Assembly: GCF_000764305.2 (NCBI RefSeq)
Contig: NW_025947668.1
Coordinates: 62,001 to 126,000, forward strand
DNA: 64,000 nt
Direction of reading: 5' to 3'
Origin: Hyalella azteca
Taxonomy: Eukaryota > Arthropoda > Malacostraca > Amphipoda > Hyalellidae
The position numbers were made by a program, and so were the translations under genes. Of this stretch, positions 19,958-31,920 are shown one piece after another. A model generated the notes under the pieces. That model was not told the DNA's origin. It searched no databases and saw only the letters and a list, made by a program, of their open reading frames with translations. Each line of letters starts with the position of its first letter. The stretch's first letter is position 1.

Positions 19958-19993
19958 CACCCATACACAGACATGCCTGTCTGTGTATGGGTG
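19958..19993. other. Perfect 16-bp inverted repeat, 4-nt loop
   Basis: CACCCATACACAGACA at 19958-19973 pairs with its exact reverse complement at 19978-19993 around TGCC. It lies inside the LTR element where reverse transcriptase would be expected. Confidence 0.8.
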
Positions 19994-20270
19994 GAGATTC
20001 TGCCGTCTGCATGCGCATTGATGTTACATAGCTTCCACGTGTTTGTCTGCATTTCTTTCCTCACAGCAATGAGCGTTAGCATTTGCTTTGCAATCGACGT
20101 TTGCTTGCAGCGTAAGTATATATGACTTCATTTCGACGGAAATCAGTAATCGCTTTCGATTTAACTTAGAGATCTGTACCGATCAAGATTTGACATGGAA
20201 AACTGCTTTTACCTTCAACAATGAAAGCATATAAGTGGATATTTTTAATTAACATTAAGCAACTGCACGC

Positions 20271-20893
20271 TTAATTTGTTTCACTTTTGATTGCGATCTC
20301 GTCAACGCTTACTGAACCGGCTGATGCTTTTGTCGGTGTAATTTTAAAGTGTTCGTTTATCGCGCTAACTTTAATTAAATTTACATTCGAGCCTGTGTCT
20401 AGAAAGGAAAGAATATCACCATTATTGACAATAATTTTCATTACTGGTACACGCACATTGTCGTTGTCAGTGTAGAACATGTAGAACATAATATAGATAG
20501 CGAATATGTTTCCCAAGTAGGATCAACAGCAATTAATTTCACAATATTAGTACCATCTTTAAAATCTGCATTAAGTTCATTATTGAGAGCGGCAATATCA
20601 GAGTTAGCAATGAATTTCTCGAGAACAACGTCTGAATATAATCTCACTGGATTAAGTTTATGGCTCACATTACGATGAGTCGCTGGCCTTTTTGCTTTAG
20701 AACTCGTCAGTTCTTTTTCAGAACTTAAATTAATTACATTGGCAGGAAACAGTTTTCTCGATGAGCTTACGGATTGCTTAGCGATAGACATGCGTCCATC
20801 CGAGATAAGGAAATTTGATTCTGATTTCGATCGCTCAACATGTTTACAAGAACATGAACATCGATTATGTGCTAACTTAAAATTAGAACACAT
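20271..20893 (-). pseudogene. Retropepsin (aspartic protease) region of the LTR element
   Basis: The minus-strand ORF 20516-20271 contains VRVPVMKIIVNNGDILSF then LDTGSNVNLI; DTGS is the catalytic motif of retroviral-type aspartic proteases. The preceding ORF 20893-20441 overlaps it in a different frame (a -1 shift) and is rich in Cys and His near its start without a clean CCHC knuckle. No RT follows, so the pol region is incomplete. Confidence 0.65.
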
Positions 20894-21019
20894 GCAACTC
20901 TGCTTGGCGTCAATTTTAGCAGTCTCATTAGATAAGGGGCCGGCTGCATTAAAAGTTAGTTACAGTTACAGTTATATGAATTACACTTATTATTATAAAT
21001 TAGCATTCCTAATACGATT

Positions 21020-22156
21020 TCAGTAATCAGAAGGCTCAACTTGAGCACGGCGACCAAAGTGGTCCTCACGCCTGTTGTTGGTGTTGTAACCTCCTCTTGC
21101 GTTAGTTGACGGTCCGTTGTTGACATCTTGCTGTTGTCCTCCGTGACCGCGGGTGTTGAACCGTCGTGCTCTGCCTCGTCGGTATGAACCACGTGTGTAA
21201 TGCGAAGTAGAACTTGGGGCGGCCGACGATGTTGCTGTTGGTTCCTTGTAGCTCTTCCCGGTTTGAAGTTCGCTGAAAATTTTCGCTTGAGATTTGCGAT
21301 AAACATCTTCTTCAGATGCGTTAATATAGTGCGTAAGCGCTTGATAAGCACCTGCAACTCGCATATTTTCTTTTCGTTTTAGCAAAGTCTCCGTGATGAC
21401 GCGCTTTGAGAAGACCAAACTTGCAGCCATGGCGAAGGAAACTTCTGTTAATATGTCGACCAATGATCTTTTATCTTCTTCTGCGTTGTAACAAGGGCGT
21501 TCGACGAATGAAGTTGCTACTTTAATAGAAGCTTCGCGTAGCGCTGAGATGATGTTACACGCGTTTATTTTTCCGGGTTTAGCGGAAAGAGCGACGTCAA
21601 ATAACTCACGGGACGCATCTACAAAGGAGACTGAATATGTCTTTAGCAAGTCATCCTTAGCCTCTTCATAAGTGCAACCAACATGATCTTCACCGAGATA
21701 TCCACTTATCACTCCACGTGCGTCACCTAATTTATTATGTGTATGTAGCACGAGCTGCAATATTCGACCTTCGTCGTCAGATAATCCTGTCGACTCGAAG
21801 TGGGCCTCCATAAGTTCAAGCCAGGCTTGTACGTCAACTTCTGGAGTTCCGGCTGCTGCAGGTGGTTCACCGTCGAGTACATTACCTCGGAAATATGGTA
21901 TTTTTCGGGGTGAAGGTGAATACTGCATGGATGGTCGAGAAAATACAGTTGAATCCGTCGTCGGAGGTGCCGATGCTGGAGTTGATGCAGGAACATCAGG
22001 CGCTTGTACCACTGCTTGAGCTTGATCCATCATCTCAGATTTTGTTCTAACTACCGAGAAATCACTGTTAGAAAAGCGTGCTTGAGCACGTTTCACTCGA
22101 ACTGAACTTTTCGATGTATCAGTGTCAATGTCTAAATCACTGTCTGATTTCACCAT
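21020..22156 (-). CDS. Gag-like protein of the LTR element, 378 aa
   Basis: The longest ORF in the window. It starts 60 nt after the LTR, as expected for gag. The middle (about residues 105-290) reads like a capsid region, for example VDVQAWLELMEAHFESTGLS, and the C-terminus is an Arg/Gly-rich tail (GSYRRGRARRFNTRGHGGQQ) that could bind nucleic acid in place of a zinc knuckle. It is intact although the pol remnants are broken. Family assignment rests on position and composition, not on a named domain match. Confidence 0.7.
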   Translation of the reverse strand: MVKSDSDLDIDTDTSKSSVRVKRAQARFSNSDFSVVRTKSEMMDQAQAVVQAPDVPASTPASAPPTTDSTVFSRPSMQYSPSPRKIPYFRGNVLDGEPPAAAGTPEVDVQAWLELMEAHFESTGLSDDEGRILQLVLHTHNKLGDARGVISGYLGEDHVGCTYEEAKDDLLKTYSVSFVDASRELFDVALSAKPGKINACNIISALREASIKVATSFVERPCYNAEEDKRSLVDILTEVSFAMAASLVFSKRVITETLLKRKENMRVAGAYQALTHYINASEEDVYRKSQAKIFSELQTGKSYKEPTATSSAAPSSTSHYTRGSYRRGRARRFNTRGHGGQQQDVNNGPSTNARGGYNTNNRREDHFGRRAQVEPSDY

Positions 22157-22216
22157 TTAGAATTCACTCAAACACAAATGTCACTTCAGTTGTATTATAA
22201 TATTATCGGGCGTCAC

Positions 22217-22571
22217 TGGCAAATGTGTCTTTTCTATGACACTTAGATAAGAATTAATTAGGTATAATCTTTCACCTATTTTCAGTTCGATTTAATGCCC
22301 ATATAATATAATATGGAAGAATAAATGAGTAGCACTCTAAGGTAGTAATTATTTAAAGTTAGACACGGTGATATATTATTACAGGAATCGCAAGCGACAC
22401 GATTGTCCTAGTCGTCTTAAGAATATGCGAGTATAGAGGCTGGCTGCTGGTGCAACACTGCAGCTCAGAGATGTTGGTCTGCGACTGCCTCAGGGTAAGC
22501 TTGAGGAGCTTATATAGGCATGCAACAATGACGTCACGGAAGATGACGTGGTGAATGGCTAAATGCTACTG
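22217..22571 (-). repeat. 5' LTR (right copy)
   Basis: Direct-repeat partner of 14728-15105. On the minus strand it has CCTATATAAGC as a plausible TATA box and ends in CA immediately before GTGACGCCCGATAATATT, the position of a primer-binding site. That stretch is only loosely tRNA-like. Confidence 0.75.
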
Positions 22572-24784
22572 TACTGCACATCACACTATGAAGAAAATTC
22601 TTAATAGGATTTAAGGTCAATTAATGAAATGTTTTATTGTGACCGTTGGTTTTCCTGATCAACGAAGCTGTGGGCTGTCACAGTATCCATGACAACTTTA
22701 AATGCGGACTGATAAAACAAGGTAAATGTGAATGATTAAAATATATAAATGTAGACTAATGAAATAAAACCAATGTTGAGTGATGAAAAAATATAAATTT
22801 GGAAATTTTGCTTAGAGTGACGGAATTTGCTTAAATAAATTTTGAATTTTAATTTTCAAATTTAATTTATTTTTTTAGTGACGGAATGACGGAAATAGAG
22901 CTCCTGTTCCAAAAATCAAATTGTATCGTAGGTCGCAAATTTTAACAAAATGTCAGCCCATGATGCATGGCCCGTTTATTGTACCTTTCGCATGCCCTCT
23001 TTGTTATAAATTACACACGTTGCATCTATTGGATAATAGTTAATTTGCTGAAAATACACCTATTACTCATTGCACAGGCGAAGTTATGCGTAGACAGAAT
23101 TTATTATTGATTGCAGTCCCAGCTTTGATAATTTCCAGTATATGCCACATATATTTTTCAATGGATAGTACTGAATTCAGAGAAGATTGCAGACACAGAC
23201 TTTATCAACCAAATGCTATAGGCTTGGGATATATCAAGTACGGCAACTCTTATGCAGTTAGATTGCTTAGCTTATTAATGCAAATTATGCGACGAAAATT
23301 AATGCAGAGGACCATCTATAAAATTCTGACCAAAAGAAGCTCGCAGCGATTGCAAACCTCTCCATTAACCGTAAATACCAGCTCCATCCTTGCTTAGCAA
23401 AACACAGAAATTAGAATGTGAAGAAAGCGTTGATAAGCGCTATTTAATTTTCTTTGTGACAGAGTGTGATTATCGTAGATCAAACATATATTCAAATCCA
23501 GCATTATATGGGAGAAGCATTCCAATTATACGCCAAATGCAGCTGTTGTGAAAACACGGCCTGCTAACCGCCGACTGGTAGCACTTTATGCAATCACTAA
23601 AAAAATTTCTGTCAAGTACCTTACGACCTTGTTCGAGAGACGAAAGTATTTGAAATGAATGTCAACGCGTGTGCAAAAATTTTATTAATTGATGCAGCAA
23701 GTGGGATGCTTGTAATCAAACACATTTTTGCTCTTGGTGAAGAAATGCAAGTACCGTGGATTGTAAAAATTCCATGAGCGTAAAGATTTGCATTTCTACG
23801 TTTCGATGATTTGCATTTCATTCTCGATTTTCGATTTCTACGTCTCACACGAAAGGATAAAAAAGATTGGAGTCTTGATTCTTAAGATAATTTGTATATA
23901 TTAAAATATCAGGCACACGAATAAAATCAAGCGAGGCGTAATGTTGTCAAATCAGGATTGCAATAATAAAATTTTTCAGTAAAATTATTGCACCATGTTC
24001 ATGGTGCAACAATTTTGCTACGACATAAAATATTAATTTACATTTATACAAGAAGGTAAATGACACAAACTCAATTCGACAATTTTCACGGAAACTGCAA
24101 CGATTCAGAGTCTAGACCGCAACAAACCCACTTGGCAAAAAAAAACATGAAAAAAGTGACTTTGTACCAACATGACTAGTTGAACACCAGATCTGAATTT
24201 CATAGAAACGCCTGAATTATTAGTAGTAAGCGCTTTCAATTTCAGGTGCTGTAATTTTCCATAGAAACATAAATGATATTAGCAAAAGCTTTACTCGCTC
24301 GTTTACAAATAGGTGCTAACAAACGACATCATTTAGATGAAAGATATATTTTTAGAGAGATATATATATTTTTTTATTTTAGGTCTAATTTATCCGTCAG
24401 CGTAAATTTTTTTAATTAGCTAGCCTTACAGTTTAGAAGGACCAAAGTCTAATTTAAAGTATACTCTGGCACTTAGAATACTGAATCCTTCACCGAAAAA
24501 CAATTTCTGTTTGATCAACATTTTGCTGAATAATTATCAACATTTGCGGCGAAGGTCTGATGTGCACGATAACTCAATTGACTCGTTTCGATCTCCAACC
24601 AATGAGCTAAGAAGAGCCTCACAGTCAACTGACATCCACATGCTAATGCGCTGTTATAGAGAGCGACAAACATGGTGACATAGACATGCGACCAGAACGG
24701 AAAGTACATGCATGGTGACTGATTTAAACATAGCAATGATCTGGCTACCAAGCACGGTGGTATCGTACCCAAAAATTCTTCTGC
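22572..24784. other. Gene-poor AT-rich stretch
   Basis: No exon pattern, RNA gene or element is supported; the small ORFs have no recognisable motif. Confidence 0.4.
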
Positions 24785-25580
24785 ACTTCATCCTGACTGC
24801 CACGTGCTCTGCAATACTCAGGACACCAACATGGCTGCCACGTACTGTGAAGTACCAGGACATCGCCATGGCTGCCACGTACTCTGGAGTACCAGGACAT
24901 GCCATGGCTGCCACGTATTCTGAAGTAACAGGACGCCGACATGACAGTCACGTGTATTCTGAAGTACCAGGACATCGCCATGGCTGCCACCTACTCTGAA
25001 TTACCGGGACATCGCCATGGCTGCCACTTACTCTGAAATAATCAGGATGTCGCCATGGCTGCCACTTACTCTGAAATGCCCAGGATGTCACTATGACTGC
25101 CACGTACTCTGAAATAATCAGGATGTCGCCATGACTCGCGTACTCTGAAGTACCAGGACATCGCCATGGCTGCCACTTACTCTGAAATACCCAGGACGTC
25201 ATCATGACAGCCACGTACTCTCAGTTATCCGACGTATCGCCATAACCGCGAACGTTTTCTGAAGAATCCAACACTTTGCCTTGACTATCACGTGCTCTAA
25301 ATTTTTTGCTCACCCAGCCATGGCTGTCACGTACTCTGGAGTACCAGGACATGCCATGGCTGCCACGTACTCGTACTCTGAATTACCGGGACATCGCCAT
25401 GGCTGCCACGTACTCTGAAATAATCAGGATGTCGCCATGACTCACGTACTCTGAAGTACCAGGACATCGCCATGGCTGCCACTTACTCTGAAATACCCAG
25501 GACGTCATCATGACAGCCACATACTCTCAGTCTCATACTCTCAACACTTTGCCTTGACTATCACGTGCTCTAAATTTTTT
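24785..25580. repeat. 37-38-bp minisatellite
   Basis: Units of the form GGCTGCCACGTACTCTGAAG plus TACCAGGACATCGCCAT recur from about 24785 to 25215 and again from 25315 to 25530. A non-repeat spacer containing TTGCCTTGACTATCACGTGC is itself present twice (about 25270 and 25550), so there is a higher-order duplication of roughly 280 bp. Confidence 0.85.
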
Positions 25581-25678
25581 GCTCACCCGTATATGCTTCA
25601 GCCTTCAAATGATCCATCACTGATGTCTTAAAGGAGCAAATACTTCACTATATAAGCGCAGTTCATTTTAAGGCATTC

Positions 25679-26428
25679 TCAGTACAACCATATTTCATAA
25701 ACAAGCTGGCATGCTAGACTTGTAGCAATCTCAGTCACATTAGTTTGCAAAGAATTTCCGTACCCCATGAAAGGCAAGATCACTAAATTTGAATTCTGGA
25801 TGATCCCGGAGCGATAAGAGACGTCTGACGAAGTACGTGTAGAACGCTGTGATTGGCCGGCACCACGTCTCCGTTTTTGATAAACTGTCGTACGCGGAGT
25901 AACTCTAAGTTGCGCATTCTTCTTGCTCTTCGGCGAGCGTGGCACGTTACGAATCTTTGCAAACCGTGCAGGCAAAACTCTACATGGCTGAACTGGACGT
26001 AAAAGTTTAGGATCTAACAGTTCCGTTGCATCATAAAAAGCAGATTTAATATAGTTGAAATTTTTTAAAGAAAGTTTCGGTGTGGGAGCAATATGCTGTC
26101 GCTGGCCTTCAGGTAAAAGGTCCGTGATTAGGGTTGGACTTTCATTAGACTCCATGGAGATCGCATCGTCCCTACAAGGAGGCGGTGTATCGCTTTCCAG
26201 ATTCCAAGGTATGAGATCATCCATACTCCATACCGACTGCCTCCATACCGCGACTGCCTCCATACCGCGACTGCCTCCATACCGACTGTCGCCATACCGA
26301 CTGCCTCCATACCGCGACTGCCTCCATACCGCGACTGCCTCCATACCGCGACTGCCTCCATACCGACTGTAACTGTAGCTCTTGAGTAAGGCACTCTGGA
26401 AAAATATCCGGGGAGCCCCGAACGTCAA
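25679..26428 (-). CDS. Hypothetical ORF, 249 aa, with minisatellite-encoded N-terminal repeats
   Basis: An open minus-strand frame. Residues about 25-68 are repeats such as RYGGSRGMEAVAVWRQS produced by the 15-17-bp minisatellite. The remaining 180 residues are non-repetitive and protein-like (MDDLIPWNLESDTPPPCRDD; VLPARFAKIRNVPRSPKSKK), with a basic stretch. It may be the terminal exon of an unknown gene whose acceptor lies near the repeat. I recognise no family. Length and composition are the only support. Confidence 0.35.
   Translation of the reverse strand: MTFGAPRIFFQSALLKSYSYSRYGGSRGMEAVAVWRQSRYGGSRYGDSRYGGSRGMEAVAVWRQSVWSMDDLIPWNLESDTPPPCRDDAISMESNESPTLITDLLPEGQRQHIAPTPKLSLKNFNYIKSAFYDATELLDPKLLRPVQPCRVLPARFAKIRNVPRSPKSKKNAQLRVTPRTTVYQKRRRGAGQSQRSTRTSSDVSYRSGIIQNSNLVILPFMGYGNSLQTNVTEIATSLACQLVYEIWLY
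26221..26372. repeat. 15-17-bp minisatellite CCATACCG(CG)ACTGCCT
   Basis: About ten units, some with an extra CG. The same family occurs at 38236-38332, where the flanking sequence on one side is transglutaminase intron. Confidence 0.85.
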
Positions 26429-27864
26429 GGCCTCATAGCAAGCAAAGATTCAAGTTATTGTCAGAAACCTCTTAGAATACCATAACGATCGTGTATAAGC
26501 TTTAGTTTTCTAACAAGCTACTCTAAGGATCCAAATATCGAAAAATTGCTCAAGTATATACCTTCATAGTCCAGTACAAATGATAAAACATTCCAAAACA
26601 TTCCAAATAAATCATCAAAATCAAGATTGCGAAGACTTTAACTTACGTTCGAATGAGTTCTGATGCTTGACTTGAAAACTTGATGTAAGAAGCTTCGCTG
26701 AAGCCCCGAGAGGGGCTTCGTTCAGTCATACGTTCAGAAATAAATAAAGGTTACGGAGCATGCAATCTAAGATGGTGTCCCTACCGCCTACCTGGTATAC
26801 CACTATTGATCACCATTAAATTCATTCTGTAACTCTGTCTAATGCCGTGAATTATCAGCCAATAAAATAAGGTAAAATGTAAATAGCACACCATATTAAC
26901 GGCCGTCACGGCGACATTGCTGGATCTTCAAGGGGCAATCGATCACAAAAAGTTAGCAAACATATCTTCTCCACGACCGAAGACTGTGTCTTGCTTCATT
27001 CATAAGCCACTTTGAACATAAGGAATAAACACTAGCTGGAAGATAATTCTCAGGTCCTGAGGAAAATAGCTTCAGAAGGAGTATTTGACAATTGGCAAGG
27101 TGAGGGCGTAGTATACCTTACTCCTTTCCTTACAGGAATGCATTTTAACACCTTTATACGACCCTTAAAGAATGATTGACAGAATTCACTCAATGACTTT
27201 CATTTAACAATGTTATAAGTGTTCAACATATTGAGGTTGTGAGCAATAAGGAGGAACTGCAGCGAATGAGGAACTAAATGCCACGAATAACTTGCAGTCC
27301 GCTAAGTTTGAACCAAATCTTAAACCCGGAAGTGATTGGAAGACACGAAATTTGTCTTAAAACCAATCTAGAGAAGACACGGCATTTCTCTTACAAACAA
27401 TTTGAAAAGAGACGACATTTGCTGTCCTTAGGAACGAAACGATAACGTCAAATGTGGTATGAGAAGTAGATCCTTTATATAACAGTGATTTCCAGATTTT
27501 TCCAGTACACGACCTCTTTTCGCGGTCCCATACATGTCACAACCCTCCTTTTATACGGATTAATCATAGCAAAGGAAGAAAATTAATCACCGATGATCGT
27601 TATCAGCCTTCATTTCGTTGATTAACGACTATAAACTAAATGATATCGTTTAATTTTAATGATGTCCTGCATCGTTAATTGTTACAAGCATCGATCCACA
27701 AGAAAAGTTAGTAATTCGCAAGACACGCCACCATGCAGCCAGCTTCGGCTCTCAACTTTTTTCGAGCATTAATTGTGATCACCAAAAAGGTCGAGAGAAC
27801 AACTTCAAGTGCAGATGGTTCTTGAGCAAGGAATGAGAACTTCAGATCGAATTCCTAAAAAATT

Positions 27865-30644
27865 GACCATAAATTAGAGCTGCTGAAATATTTCGTTCCT
27901 GAATCTCGTTGGAACGCTTTGGCTGCATGAATAAAGCGTAGGTAATTGTTATTTCACCTAATATTATAATACAATACATATAGCTTGTACGAAGATAGTA
28001 TAGGAGTAGCCTTAGAATGGAATGCTTGCGCTTCAGCTATTAAGCTATTTCCTACCGGACCTTGAAAGAAAGCATCGAAGACGGAAGGTCTCAATTATTG
28101 ATATTTCTGAAATCATTCGTCACCCACAAGGGGCGGAAGGTCTCAATTGTCCAGCCCGCTGAAGCTGGCTCAAAAGAAGCAGCGTTAGCATCTCAAAGAG
28201 ACGAAGTGACAAGGAGGGACAGGTGAAAAGTGACAGAAACTAAGACACTCGAGAGGTCGCTTACACGGGACGTCGGCTGTACGCATGTGAGAGACAGAGA
28301 AGATATATTATAATAAGGAATCTTGCCTACGTGATAGCTTAATCCCACAACTGGAACCGGCGGTAAGGCAGCGTAAGCTCATGGGAACAATGCCCCTATG
28401 GACGAGAAATCCTATAGGACTTCCGACGAGCAGAAACACGTCAAAAGACCACATTTAGGAGTCCTGCGAACTTAGAAGTTAACGCTGGTTGAGCAACGAT
28501 GAACAGTTAAAGCCAGGCTGTTTGCATGACCACTAAAATTCGATATCATTTGGTGGGAACAAGTTTTGTACATCGGCCGAGAGAACAGCAAGGAACATGT
28601 AACAATGTTGCGTCTTATGGGCACGCTTAAAGCAAACGCAATGGCTATATATGCAAGACACCTAAATTCACGCCAGTGAGTTTATCTCTGTAGTCCCGGT
28701 CACGTACGATGGTCGTGCCGCAGTAAAGGGGAAATGATAAAAGTCAGCATGTCCTGGTAATATATGAAAGATATAGTGAAACTCGTATTGATGATTCGAT
28801 CACCTAGCAATCTAGTTTAATGTCCATGTTCTGTATCAGTAATTTTGTAATGATTAATTTGTAATCTCTGTGCCAGCGAATTTATTCAAATAAAATAAGC
28901 ATCCGTCTCTCCGGTATGATATTAAATACAAGAAGTGTGTCGGTTATTCCCTCTTTTAGGACTTGTGGCTTCAGCCAGATCATAGGAGAACCTCCATCTC
29001 GGAGCACACGGAAAGCACTCTGCCACTCCCTGAACAAAACAAAGTGCATAAAATTGAAATATAATGAAGAGAAATGTAGTTCTATTCACGCATAGGCTTT
29101 GAATAACTTTCTAGAATTTCTCTTATCAGGAAGATCAACCAGAGTAGATTCAAAAGAATCAAAAAAAGGCAGACATAATTTCTACATTCTCATTTTCATC
29201 AACATCATGAAAATCACGTATGAACTCTTCTTGGAGGAAAAACAAATGCCGTATGATCTTTTGATCAGAGCACCACCTTACTCCTTGTCTCTTATGAAAG
29301 GTGTTCTTTATCTACGACCTCATACAGTCTTGATGACAACCTATTTCCACCGAATTTTATTTACTAGAGAGTTTACTTATCAATGAGAGCGTCAATGTTA
29401 TCGGTGCACACAATGATGTTGCTATCCGAGCGTTATAGTTCTCGGTTGAGTCCAATCATTGCTTGAAACACCTCTGCTGAATTACACTTTTTCGGAGACC
29501 AAATGTCCGCTGTCAACTTCTTCCTTTCCTTCTTTCGAGCGGTCATGAATATCTGCCATTCACGACAGCGTTACATTTTAAAAGCAAGTACACTATAAGA
29601 AAAATTTCCGTTAACGGTATTACCGGCGTTTCAGTGACCGGTCGGCACGTGAAAAGAAACACCGTGTCGCCGTTTTTATTCATTAACACTAGAAATCCGT
29701 AAAACATCTGATAAAAACGGCGAAACAGTTTATTTTCACGGGGCTACCGGCCACTAGAACGCCAGTGGGACCGTTTTTTCACCGTTTTTTTTACAGTGTA
29801 TATTGCCCGATGACAGCAGCACACAGATGTATGTGTAGAAGAAGAAGTCTTAGTGAGCAGACTATGCCATGGCATAACTAAAGAAATTGTCTGGTGTTCA
29901 GTGCTTCTCCTTTGGTATGTCAAACGATACGCATCACCGTGCAGCACACAATGTTACTTTGAGAGCCACCTTTAGAACCTTATAGTGGCAGCAGCCCCAG
30001 TGAGGATGAAGAAATGTGTTGTAATGACACCGCGACTGCTAACTTTGACGGGCCATGCACACTAGCTATTAGCCGAGAATGCTGGGGGTCCTCAACAAGA
30101 GAGAACTCAGAGCCCGGCATGGAGGCATTTTCCTTATCAAATATGTTGGACAATATGTTAATTATGGTCTCAGGCTCAACTGTTGTTTTCATTGAGCTAT
30201 TAAAGAGCGTAAACCAGAAGTGAGAAAGCTATGATAGCATCGAGTTGGGTGGTGAAGAAGGGAGAAAATCTAATGTTCTCCGTTTGATGTTTAATGACAA
30301 GGGGCAAGTAATCAAAGCGCTACCTGACTGTGTTGTCTGAATGCTGATTCAGATTGTTTCGATCAAGCATAAGATGAGCAGCCTGTATCAAACAAATCAT
30401 GACGAGCATCTGTCTAAGTGTGTATCAAGTATCTTTTTTCCGCTGCTGGTGTTGAACGGCGTCTGTATGGTATTACTCTCTACTGATGAGCAGAATTTGT
30501 GCTTGTTTGACATCTGAAAAGTTACGGGCAGCTCGGAAACTTGAATAAAAGTTAAATTTAATTTCGGTAAACTAAATATGATATAAGCAGCTGAACATTC
30601 CATTACCACAGAAAAATTTCATAACATCTTTGCTGATCGAGACC
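27865..30644. other. 2.78-kb insertion present in copy A only
   Basis: Copy B passes from AATTCCTAGAAAATT directly to CACCGTTTTTCCCA at about 39822; copy A has 2,780 extra bases between the equivalent sites. It contains a small inverted-repeat transposon at 29591-29798 and only short, unassignable ORFs. Confidence 0.7.
29591..29798. mobile_element. MITE with long terminal inverted repeats, TA target site
   Basis: The two halves are imperfect inverted repeats of about 95 bp. The left end CACTATAAGAAAAATTTCCG and the reverse complement of the right end CACTGTAAAAAAAACGGTGA align, and the inner blocks GTGAAAAGAAAC / GTGAAAATAAAC and CGCCGTTTTTAT match. TA flanks both ends. There is no coding capacity; TA duplication suggests a Tc1/mariner-type or related mobiliser. 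Confidence 0.75.
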
Positions 30645-31882
30645 CACCGTTTTTCCCAAGCTTTGCTCTAGAATTTTCATCGTTAATCGTAAATATATCC
30701 ACCTCGCCATATCGTGCTGAGGATGCATGTAACACCAGAATTTGTATGTAATTGTTCAATGCATTACAATACCATGAATTTTTTATTATACAATTATTTT
30801 TAGTGATGTAACGGCAACCTATTTGGTTGTAGTGATATAACTTCCCTAATTAACAAAAAACGCTATGCATTGAACATTGAAAACGGCGTCACGAGCAAAC
30901 TCTCAACTTTCACCTTGCGATGAACAGGAAAAAAGTGAACTTAATAATATACTTATATGTAGTTATCAGAATACACATCTACCAAGTAAGCTTAAATACA
31001 AAGGTAAGAAATAAGCACAATATAGCAAAAGCATTTATTGGTCGCTTAGAAGCAGCCATCAAACTGAAGACATGATTTTTATACGAGCGGCTAAATGGCA
31101 CTCAGATTTAATACGCTATGGGGACAGTTTAGACTATCTAAATTTAGTAACGTGCACAGTTGATGCTTTCAACCATAAATTTTCCATTAAATGCATGCCT
31201 TGAAAATAAATGAGATCGCGACAACTGGAAGGTAATCACAGAGCTGCCAGCATTACTACGCTTCTAAGAACAGCAATTTATTACAAATTAAAGTTCACAG
31301 AAGTAAATCCAACAGTACGTGCCTCTCGTATGTTTGGTACGCCAAAATTATTTCATAGTAGCAGATGATGAGGACTGAAATCAATGTACGTGTTAAATTG
31401 CATAGCGCGTTCAAGGCTTCGTTCAGAATAAAAATATTAAATATTACGATCGCCGAAAGTCCTTTTTTAATCACTCGTGCCTCGTAACGCAAGCTCATTA
31501 GCATGCCAACAAACAGTTTGAACTGACAATCTTGCACAAATTAAAAAATAAATTCAGAGCTTTAGGCTTAAATTCGATTATTTTTTAGAGCAATAGATTA
31601 TTGACTCGTGAATAACATTGATTGATTCACGTGTCCGACGCGAAATACGATTAAATAACTGCACATGACTCCATCTGATCTGTTTATTTATCTAAATGAA
31701 AATATAGAACTCATAGGGCAAAGGAATTAAGATTATAAGAGAAATTAAGAGAAACTTAAAGCATATGAAGCTGCAATGTATAAATGCATACGTAATTGGA
31801 TAAAAATATAAATAGTTTTTTCACGGGAACCATAATTCCTACTGGAAATATAATAAAGATAACATCTCAGACAGAACTACAT

Positions 31883-31920
31883 CTGTCTCTTATACACATC
31901 TAGATGTGTATAAGAGACAG
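31883..31920. other. Nextera mate-pair junction adapter 1 (artefact)
   Basis: A perfect 38-bp palindrome made of CTGTCTCTTATACACATCT followed by its reverse complement. This is the circularisation junction left by Nextera mate-pair libraries and is not genomic. Confidence 0.98.

Larger units (their letters stand above)
14728..22571 (-). mobile_element. Degenerate LTR retrotransposon (Ty3/gypsy-like)
   Basis: Two direct repeats of about 355-380 bp flank a 7-kb interior. Reading on the minus strand the order is LTR, gag-like ORF, aspartic protease, integrase, LTR, typical of Ty3/gypsy elements. I see no reverse transcriptase or RNase H coding sequence; the 1.2 kb between protease and integrase lacks it. 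Protease and integrase remnants are frameshifted and fragmented, and 501-bp tandem units lie in the 3' half. The LTRs have many differences, so the insertion is old. Confidence 0.75.
26373..31882. repeat. Duplicated non-coding segment, copy A
   Basis: Collinear with 38333-41023 except for a 2.78-kb insertion (about 27865-30644). Some stretches are identical over hundreds of bases (31070-31370 against 40235-40535), others differ by several per cent. The copy ends exactly at the adapter at 31883. It contains no gene I recognise. Two haplotypes assembled separately is the simplest reading. Confidence 0.8.
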
